Shown one piece after another: positions 58,552-64,000 of a DNA stretch of 64,000 nt. Under the pieces are notes generated by a model, which saw only the letters and a list, made by a program, of their open reading frames with translations, was not told where the DNA came from and made no database searches. Numbering within the stretch: position 1 is the first letter of the stretch; each line of letters starts with the position of its first letter. The DNA lies in NCBI RefSeq assembly GCF_007859395.1, contig NZ_VOHD01000009.1, positions 248,001-312,000 of the forward strand, read 5' to 3'. This stretch comes from Planomicrobium sp. CPCC 101110 (GTDB lineage Bacteria > Bacillota > Bacilli > Bacillales_A > Planococcaceae). The position numbers and the translations under genes were made by a program.

Positions 58552-59922
58552 TTACAATTCGTTTTGCGCCGCCTGTGTGCGCGTGCCTTTTCTAAGGTTC
58601 ACGATAACACTGGTAATGGCAATCACAATAACAATTGGCAGGAACCATCCCAGACCGCTGTTGTAGAACGGGAGCACCGATGCATAAAAATCGATGATCG
58701 CTTGCAGCCAAGAAGGATTTCCAACTCCCAGGGAAGCAGTTAATGTTTTTAATCCATCAATGATGCTGATCAGGAAAGTCACTGTGATGGCCGATACATA
58801 GACAAGACGGTCATGCTTGAACAATGGCGACAAAAATGCCAGCATGATCAGCGCAATAGCCAATGGGTACAAGAGCATCAAAATCGGAATGGAATACGTG
58901 ATGATGTTAGACAACCCGGCATTAGCGACGATCAAAGAAAATGCTGTAAAAATGACAACATAAGCTTTATAGCTGATGCGCGGAGTAAGTTTGTTGAAAA
59001 ACTCAGACGTTGCCACCGTTAACCCGATAGCTGTTGTCAAACAAGCCAACGTAATGATTAACGCGAGCAGCACCGCCCCAAAAGTTCCAAAATAATGAGA
59101 TGAAGCTTCGCTTAATACCGGTCCGCCTGTCTCAAACAACCCAAACACGCCTGTGCTAGTTGCACCTAGATAGGCGATTCCTACATATACTAAAGCCAGC
59201 AAGCCTACAGCCACAACTCCGCTTTTCATAGTTGCTGATAAAATGCCTTGCGGTGACTTGATGCCCATTTTGCGTACTGTTGAAATAACAATGATTCCAA
59301 ACACCAAGGAAGCAAGTGCATCCATTGTGTTGTATCCTTCCGTAAAGCCTTTCAAGAAGGCGCCGCTCGCATACACGTCCTGCGGAGCTCCCATCGTGCC
59401 TAAAGGTTTTACTATTACCATAACAAGCAATAACAGTAAAGCCAATAGAATAGCGGGCGATAGAAACTTCCCGATATTATCGACCATTTTAGATGGGTTT
59501 AACGACAGCCAAAGTGAAATCCCGAAAAACACAAGCGAGAAAACAAAAAGGCCCATAGTCATAAAACTTTCGCTGACAAATGGTGCGATTCCAATTTCAT
59601 AGGCAACCGCCCCGGTTCTTGGAAACGCAAAAAATGGTCCAATCGTCAAATAAAGTACAGCTGTGAAAATCAATCCGAATAACGGATGAACCCGCCCAGC
59701 AAGATCTTGCAAATCATTGCTCTTGGAATAGCCGATCGCTAAAATGCCAAGCAATGGCAAGCCAGCTCCAGTAACTAAGAATCCTGCTACAGCTACCCAC
59801 ACATTTGTCCCTGCATATTGTCCAAGCTGCGCCGGAAAAATCAAATTGCCTGCCCCAAAAAATAAAGCAAACAACATCATTCCTACTACAGCATAAGATT
59901 TAAAGGATAATTTTGTATCCAT
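58552..59922 (-). CDS. brnQ: Branched-chain amino acid:cation symporter BrnQ
   Basis: LIVCS-family carrier II importing Leu, Ile and Val with Na+ or H+. 456 aa, 12 TM spans. Family motifs are MMLFALFFGAGNLIFPAQLG at TM1, TIGPFFAFPRTGAVAYEIGI and TEGYNTMDALASLVFGIIVI, which is the standard BrnQ signature. GGAAGGGG precedes the ATG. A CodY-like box lies about 60 nt upstream of the start, as expected for branched-chain amino acid responsive control. Confidence 0.95.
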   Translation of the reverse strand: MDTKLSFKSYAVVGMMLFALFFGAGNLIFPAQLGQYAGTNVWVAVAGFLVTGAGLPLLGILAIGYSKSNDLQDLAGRVHPLFGLIFTAVLYLTIGPFFAFPRTGAVAYEIGIAPFVSESFMTMGLFVFSLVFFGISLWLSLNPSKMVDNIGKFLSPAILLALLLLLVMVIVKPLGTMGAPQDVYASGAFLKGFTEGYNTMDALASLVFGIIVISTVRKMGIKSPQGILSATMKSGVVAVGLLALVYVGIAYLGATSTGVFGLFETGGPVLSEASSHYFGTFGAVLLALIITLACLTTAIGLTVATSEFFNKLTPRISYKAYVVIFTAFSLIVANAGLSNIITYSIPILMLLYPLAIALIMLAFLSPLFKHDRLVYVSAITVTFLISIIDGLKTLTASLGVGNPSWLQAIIDFYASVLPFYNSGLGWFLPIVIVIAITSVIVNLRKGTRTQAAQNEL

Positions 59923-59980
59923 CTTTCTTTTCCCCTTCCTTCATTCGCATATTGTTCTATTAACAAGAAAGCCAAATTAA

Positions 59981-59995
59981 AATTTTCAAATAATT
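59981..59995. promoter_or_regulatory. CodY-like box upstream of brnQ
   Basis: AATTTTCAAATAATT matches the CodY motif AATTTTCWGAAAATT at 13 of 15 positions. CodY represses BCAA transporters when branched-chain amino acids and GTP are plentiful. AT-rich surroundings raise the chance of a random match. Confidence 0.5.
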
Positions 59996-60181
59996 CTTTC
60001 TTGTGCAAAACTTAATATGCAATATATCACAAATGTAATCATACATTATTTTCGGTTAAAAGCAACGATAAAATCTTCATTTTTTAAAAAAGTCTGCTTA
60101 TTTCGGGAACAAAAACATTTTTATTACTTTTTTGAAATAATTTTAAATGAAGAAACTTCTTTAATAGGAAGAAAAATCCAC

Positions 60182-60210
60182 AAAAAAAGGTTTGCCATTA
60201 AGGCAAACCT
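60182..60210 (-). terminator. Terminator left from a lost dehydrogenase gene
   Basis: On the minus strand AGGTTTGCC-ttaat-GGCAAACCT followed by TTTTTTG, just after the stop of the SDR remnant. The terminator of the original gene is still intact. Confidence 0.75.
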
Positions 60211-60215
60211 GCAAT

Positions 60216-60371
<156 letters not shown>

Positions 60372-61286
60372 TTAATAACGGAGTGCTGCCACTGATTTGC
60401 TGATGCTCACTTGATCCATATCATAACCTTTCCATTTCAAGTAATGCTCCATGCCGCTCTTGGCAATATCCACATTATTCTTAGGCCCGATCGTGATATG
60501 GCTGATTGGCAGTTTTGTTTGAAAATCAACTGTAATATAAGGAATGATAACGCCATTTTGCGCACGGAATTGGACGTTCGGCTGTTCGTCGCTTTTCTGG
60601 CTCATCAAAGCTATCCGGTATTCTTCCTCGCTTTTGAATGCGGGGTCTTTGAAAAACACTGCACACGAGGCAATCAGGGAGAAAAAATGATCGGGCAGCG
60701 CTTTTTTTATTTCCTCTGTTTCATATGGTTCCACTAATTCATATGTTTTCAGCAGCAGCTCGATCAAGACCTCTTCCTGTTCTTTCCTGCCATACATCAC
60801 GTATCCATGGAGCATAGGCCCACTGGAAAATCCGCTCACTTTTTGAAAAAGCTGCTCTGCGGAAAAACCGATATTGTAGCCTTCTCCTTTAGCGTAGTTA
60901 TACCAAAGCGCGAGCGAGTCTTGCGAATGCGACAATGAAAAGATATAAACTTCAAATCCGTTGTCCTTTACCTCTTCCATGAACAGCCCCATAACCCTCA
61001 CCAATTCCCGGATGTACAATCGCCATAAGGGCGTATGTTTTCGGTTTTCCAGCTTTTTTGCAACGAACTCCAGAACTTTTGAAAAATACACCAATTCACT
61101 TGAGTCATTCAAAAATGTTCCTTTACTCATCCATAACTGGTTAGTTTCCATCATTCCCATCAAACTCGGAAGGCCCGTGTAATGATAAAGGGTCTGCTCG
61201 GTTTCGTGCACTTTCCTGATTTGCTTCTCGACATTATCCCGGAACTGTTGTTCAAGCACTTCTGCTAATCCTATACCCTCCGCCAT
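60372..61286 (-). CDS. DUF2971 protein
   Basis: 304-aa protein with the DUF2971 start LYHYTGLPSLMGMMETNQLW and MSKGTFLNDSSEL, later FSLSHSQDSLALWYNYAKGE, GYNIGFSAEQL and FKSEEEYRIALMS. The family is of unknown biochemical activity and is common in mobile and defence-rich regions; the L-W-x-x-Y and F-x-x-E-x-E-x-R motifs are intact. No signal peptide or TM span. AAAGGGG lies about 8 nt before the ATG. Its end abuts an SDR stump, implying arrival by insertion or recombination. Confidence 0.85.
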   Translation of the reverse strand: MAEGIGLAEVLEQQFRDNVEKQIRKVHETEQTLYHYTGLPSLMGMMETNQLWMSKGTFLNDSSELVYFSKVLEFVAKKLENRKHTPLWRLYIRELVRVMGLFMEEVKDNGFEVYIFSLSHSQDSLALWYNYAKGEGYNIGFSAEQLFQKVSGFSSGPMLHGYVMYGRKEQEEVLIELLLKTYELVEPYETEEIKKALPDHFFSLIASCAVFFKDPAFKSEEEYRIALMSQKSDEQPNVQFRAQNGVIIPYITVDFQTKLPISHITIGPKNNVDIAKSGMEHYLKWKGYDMDQVSISKSVAALRY

Positions 61287-61368
61287 GCCGCAGCCCCTTT
61301 CCCAAAAGATAAGAAACCGTTTTTTCTATTTATTCCCGCTCGCCCTCTCTTCAAACAGCAATTTCAAA

Positions 61369-62052
61369 TCAGATTGGCTGCGTCTCTTCGACCGGTTGGA
61401 CAATTACAAATCCTTCTCCCTTGAACTCCATTTGAATGGATTCTCCACTGCCGCGGCCCACTAGCGTCCTGAAGCTTACATCGGTCCGAAATTCCGGTGT
61501 TAAGTTTCCGGACCAAGCCACTGTTGCATTAGGGTCTGTAATCACCGGTTCACCCGGCCGCACAAGCAGCGTCAACGGCTCATAGTGGGAGGTGATGGCG
61601 ACTCTTCCCTTCCCCGACAAAGTTACGTTGAACAATCCGCCCGCCATCATTCCCGCGACTTTTTTCATCAACTTGATATCCCATGTCACACTAGATTCAA
61701 AAGCGAGTAAATCATTGCCGTTTACAGTAATCGACTCGTTGTCCAGATGGAAAATCGTGATTTTCTTTCCTTGGTCCGCCAAATACAAACGGCCCCGGCC
61801 TGTCGCCTTCATCAGCGGCGCCCCTTCACCTGTCAATGCCTTCTTGAACATCTGGCCAACCCCATGCTCAAACATGCGCTCCCGCTCAAATTTGATCTCG
61901 CCTGTATAAGAAATCATTGAACCTGCTTTTGCCCATACAAGATCCGCCAGATTCACTTCCAAAATCCGCGGTGTTTCCAGCTCAAAATAGTCGTTTTCCT
62001 GTTCATCCTGCTGTGTCTTCCGGATAAATTCCTCAAGTGTGTATTCGCCCAT
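61369..62052 (-). CDS. AIM24 family protein
   Basis: 227-aa protein of the AIM24/TIGR00266 beta-sheet family: NLADLVWAKAGSMISYTGEI (A-x-x-G-x-M), RGRLYLADQGKKITIFHLDN, VNGNDLLAFESSVTWDIKLM and LVGRGSGESIQMEFKGEGFV. Bacterial members are cytoplasmic or membrane-associated and uncharacterised. The ATG at 62052 follows GGAGG by 8 nt, so the open frame upstream to 62190 is not used. Divergent from lrgA. Confidence 0.85.
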   Translation of the reverse strand: MGEYTLEEFIRKTQQDEQENDYFELETPRILEVNLADLVWAKAGSMISYTGEIKFERERMFEHGVGQMFKKALTGEGAPLMKATGRGRLYLADQGKKITIFHLDNESITVNGNDLLAFESSVTWDIKLMKKVAGMMAGGLFNVTLSGKGRVAITSHYEPLTLLVRPGEPVITDPNATVAWSGNLTPEFRTDVSFRTLVGRGSGESIQMEFKGEGFVIVQPVEETQPI

Positions 62053-62250
62053 CCTATCTTCCTCCATTCTTTTTTTCCATACATACACATACGGACGGGA
62101 AACATCAAAAGTTTCAAAGCTTGTGAAGCAGGAAACTGTTTGCCCGAAATTCAAAAAGCTGGTGTTTTCTGCCAATCCAAATCCAACCATTACCGCTTTT
62201 CTCTCCTTTTGCTGTAAAATGAAAAGTGACAGAACGACTGTTTCAAATGA

Positions 62251-62293
62251 GGAATAGCCGTCCCTCCTTACGGGGAGACGGCTATTCCTTTTT
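62251..62293 (+). terminator. Terminator hairpin in the lrgAB leader
   Basis: GGAATAGCCGTC-14 nt-GACGGCTATTCC followed by TTTTT, reading on the plus strand. It lies between divergent AIM24 and lrgA, about 40 nt before the lrgA start. No gene precedes it on this strand, so it is either an attenuator of lrgAB or the end of a short RNA. Confidence 0.7.
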
Positions 62294-62331
62294 ATAATCT
62301 AACGCATATTAATGGAAGGCTGCGGTTGCAC

Positions 62332-62703
62332 ATGAAGTTCGTCATCATTTTCATCCAGATTATCATCTTGTATGGCTTTTACCTTGCGGGCGAAAGCATA
62401 CGGACTATTTTTCACTTGCCACTCCCGGGAAGCATCATAGGCTTTCTTCTTTTGTTTGCCGCTTTGATGCTGAAAATTTACCCGCTTCGCTGGATCGAAT
62501 CCGGGGCCCATTTTTTATTGGCGTTTTTATCGCTGTATTTTATTCCGGCGACAGTCGGTGCGATAGAATATGGAAATGTTTTTACCGGCAAAGGCGTCTG
62601 GCTCATCGCCATTGTATTGGTCAGCACATTGTTGACAATGGCGGTTTCCGGACTTTCCAGCCAATGGGCAAGCCGAGCAGCGGACCAAAGGAGGAACCGT
62701 TAA
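62332..62703 (+). CDS. lrgA: CidA/LrgA-family membrane protein
   Basis: About 123-aa holin-like protein with four TM spans: IIFIQIIILYGFYLAGESIR, HLPLPGSIIGFLLLFAALML (the P-G-S-I-I-G signature), GAHFLLAFLSLYFIPATVGA and VWLIAIVLVSTLLTMAVSGL. LrgA and LrgB modulate murein hydrolase activity and pyruvate or metabolite export. Start ATG at 62332 chosen; a TTG two codons earlier with GGAAGG is possible. It is coupled to lrgB without a gap. Confidence 0.85.
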   Translation: MKFVIIFIQIIILYGFYLAGESIRTIFHLPLPGSIIGFLLLFAALMLKIYPLRWIESGAHFLLAFLSLYFIPATVGAIEYGNVFTGKGVWLIAIVLVSTLLTMAVSGLSSQWASRAADQRRNR

Positions 62704-63393
62704 ATGAATGTCATCCTTTTATCCTTCTTGTTCGCCGGACTGACCATCATCTTTTACTTGTTTCTTAACAGCTTGTATGTCAAATACCGCTGGACGCTCT
62801 TGACTCCCGTTTTAACGACCACCACGGCCCTCATCATTTTCCTGCTGCTGTTTGATATTCCATACGGGCAATACATGCTCGGCGGCAAGTGGATTGGTTC
62901 TCTTCTCGGTCCGGCGGTGGTGGCGCTAGCCGTTCCGCTCTACAAGCAACGGGATCTGCTGATTCAAAACCTATGGCCGGTAACTCTCGGGGTCACTGCT
63001 GGCGCTTTTGTCGGAATGCTCAGTGGTCTGCTCTTGGCAAAGATATTCCGGTTTTCAGAGGAACTCATCTTGACAGTCCTGCCAAAATCACTCACTTCCC
63101 CTGTAGCCATGCAGCTTGCCGAAGGCTTTGGCGGGATTTCATCATTAGCCGCAGTTTTTGTCATGGTCGCCGGTTTCAGCGGCGTCATTTTCGGCTCATG
63201 GCTGATGAAGCTGCTCGGCATCGATTCCTCAATCGGACGGGGCATCGGGCTTGGTTCATCTGCCCACGGCCTTGGGACAGCCATGGCATTCGAATACGGA
63301 CCTAAAGATGGTTCGATGAGTTCGGTTGCCATGACCCTCTGCGCCGTTGTCGGTTCATTTCTCGGACCGGCTCTTGTATGGCTGTTCTTCTAG
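62704..63393 (+). CDS. lrgB: LrgB/CidB-family membrane protein
   Basis: 229-aa partner of LrgA with about seven TM spans: LLGPAVVALAVPLYKQRDLL, GVTAGAFVGMLSGLLLAKIF, LPKSLTSPVAMQLAEGFGGI, GIGLGSSAHGLGTAMAFEYG (the H-G-x-G-T signature) and SSVAMTLCAVVGSFLGPALV. The ATG immediately follows the lrgA stop. No LytSR-type regulator is in the window. Confidence 0.93.
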   Translation: MNVILLSFLFAGLTIIFYLFLNSLYVKYRWTLLTPVLTTTTALIIFLLLFDIPYGQYMLGGKWIGSLLGPAVVALAVPLYKQRDLLIQNLWPVTLGVTAGAFVGMLSGLLLAKIFRFSEELILTVLPKSLTSPVAMQLAEGFGGISSLAAVFVMVAGFSGVIFGSWLMKLLGIDSSIGRGIGLGSSAHGLGTAMAFEYGPKDGSMSSVAMTLCAVVGSFLGPALVWLFF

Positions 63394-63400
63394 CTGTTAG

Positions 63401-63434
63401 AATGCCCGCTTTCTATTTTAGGAAGCAGGCATTT
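63401..63434 (+). terminator. lrgAB terminator
   Basis: AATGCCCGCTT-tctattttagg-AAGCAGGCATT followed by TCCATTT; T-tract is weak. Confidence 0.55.
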
Positions 63435-63701
63435 CCATTTCTTAGACAGCCTAAAATCAAGGACCGGAAATTCAAGAGGCCGCAAGAATCCACAAACGCC
63501 AAAGGCATTCATTCTTGAACTTGTTACATGACCTGCTGCCTGCTTTTTTAGCGTGGAGTTTTTTCTCTATGGTAATTACCGGCTTCTTCCGCCGCTCTTT
63601 TGTTAGAATTTTTCAACAAGAAAGTTAACCCAATTAACCCATTGCTCTCTGTTATTCTTAATGCTATGTTTTGGAAGGATTAAAAAATAGGGGGTACTAC
63701 A
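63435..63701. other. Intergenic region before the amino-acid binding protein
   Basis: About 265 nt, no gene seen. A direct repeat TTAACCCAATTAACCCATT lies at about 63626-63644, near a possible promoter. No riboswitch or T-box motif is recognised. Confidence 0.35.
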
Positions 63702-64000
63702 TTGAAGAACTTATTTAACAACCGGAGCCGCGCCTTGATTGCCGGGATTGCATCACTTGCTCTTTTAACCGCTTGCGGAAGTGAAAGCGATAACATGTCC
63801 GAGGAGCCGACAACTGAATGGGATCGCATTCAGGAAGAAGGCAAATTGACTGTCGCGACTTCCGGCACTCTTTATCCAACTTCTTACCGTGAAGAAGGAA
63901 CAGATGAACTGACAGGTTTTGAAGTGGAAGTGGCAAAAGAAATCGGGAAGCGCTTAGAACTTGAAATTGAGTTCACTGAACTTGGGTTTGATGAAATGCT
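63702..64000 (+). CDS. Amino-acid ABC transporter substrate-binding lipoprotein (partial)
   Basis: First 99 codons of a family 3 solute-binding protein. Starts at a TTG with GGGGGT 6 nt upstream (MKNLFNNRSRALIAGIASLA, LLTACGS lipobox, Cys about residue 25), then WDRIQEEGKLTVATSGTLYP, LTGFEVEVAKEIGKRLELEI and EFTELGFDEM at the edge. This is the start of the bacterial extracellular amino-acid-binding domain. Continues beyond the window; permease and ATPase are expected downstream. Confidence 0.9.
   Translation, partial: MKNLFNNRSRALIAGIASLALLTACGSESDNMSEEPTTEWDRIQEEGKLTVATSGTLYPTSYREEGTDELTGFEVEVAKEIGKRLELEIEFTELGFDEM

Overview
The window looks like the chromosome of a low-to-middle GC Gram-positive bacterium of the Bacillales, most likely a member of the Planococcaceae (Planococcus/Planomicrobium-like). 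This is inferred from strong AGGAGG ribosome binding sites, U-tailed terminators after most units, a tryptophan T-box, a preQ1-I riboswitch, PerR-, CcpA- and CodY-type sites, a type II pantothenate kinase (CoaW), an intracellular subtilisin with a LIPY motif and a DUF6509 protein. No phage, complete insertion sequence, CRISPR array, rRNA or tRNA was seen. Most genes are ordinary core or accessory metabolism, but four decayed or inserted pieces stand out.

Layout. 1-6.3 kb: a glycolate-type 2-hydroxyacid oxidase (glcD, glcF) in one operon with a TRAP transporter (dctP, dctQ, partial dctM), behind a CdaR-type regulator and a CcpA cre site. 6.5-8.5 kb: thioesterase and acyl-CoA synthetase behind a TetR/FadR-like palindrome. 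8.9-15 kb: LysM-NlpC/P60 wall hydrolase, PerR-controlled catalase, HemY/CgoX, nitroreductase and CoaW. 15.3-23 kb: small membrane protein, a kinase-like gene scrap, an orphan peptide-binding lipoprotein, an alpha/beta hydrolase, the DUF485-ActP acetate symporter pair (with a perfect cre inside the first gene), a DASS anion symporter and the intracellular subtilisin. 24.9-27 kb: FetB-FetA iron exporter and ferritin with a PerR box. 27.2-29.7 kb: a tight three-gene operon of GTP cyclohydrolase II, RibD deaminase-reductase and a HAD phosphatase. 29.8-37.6 kb: small enzymes, HisC, an EamA transporter, a SurA-N lipoprotein, a GIY-YIG protein and a DDAH-like hydrolase.

37.7-40.2 kb: anthranilate synthase trpE-trpG under a Trp T-box (specifier UGG), with an inverted-repeat-bounded element between T-box and trpE. 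40.3-43.3 kb: a sugar ABC importer lacking its ATPase. 43.3-50.8 kb: small enzymes, a phosphodiesterase, an RsbR-like GAF-STAS protein, a DUF3238 protein, a YteA-type zinc-finger protein and an APH-like kinase. 51.05-51.38 kb: an internally deleted CYP152 fatty-acid peroxygenase pseudogene. 51.45-52.1 kb: preQ1 riboswitch and queF. 53.2-55.3 kb: MerR/TipAS regulator and an Fsr-type efflux pump. 55.4-59.9 kb: rRNA methyltransferase, GntR regulator and BrnQ with a CodY-like box. 60.2-61.3 kb: the C-terminal stump of a short-chain dehydrogenase abutting a DUF2971 gene. 61.4-63.4 kb: AIM24 protein and LrgA/LrgB with a terminator hairpin in their leader. 63.7 kb to the end: start of an amino-acid ABC binding lipoprotein.

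The connected themes are carbon-source control (two cre sites over glycolate and acetate uptake), peroxide and iron control (PerR boxes at katA and ferritin beside FetAB), and RNA-based control (T-box, preQ1). The best candidate for a less-described system is the ribA-ribD-HAD operon. It encodes only the steps leading to 5-amino-6-ribitylaminouracil, without the later riboflavin genes.
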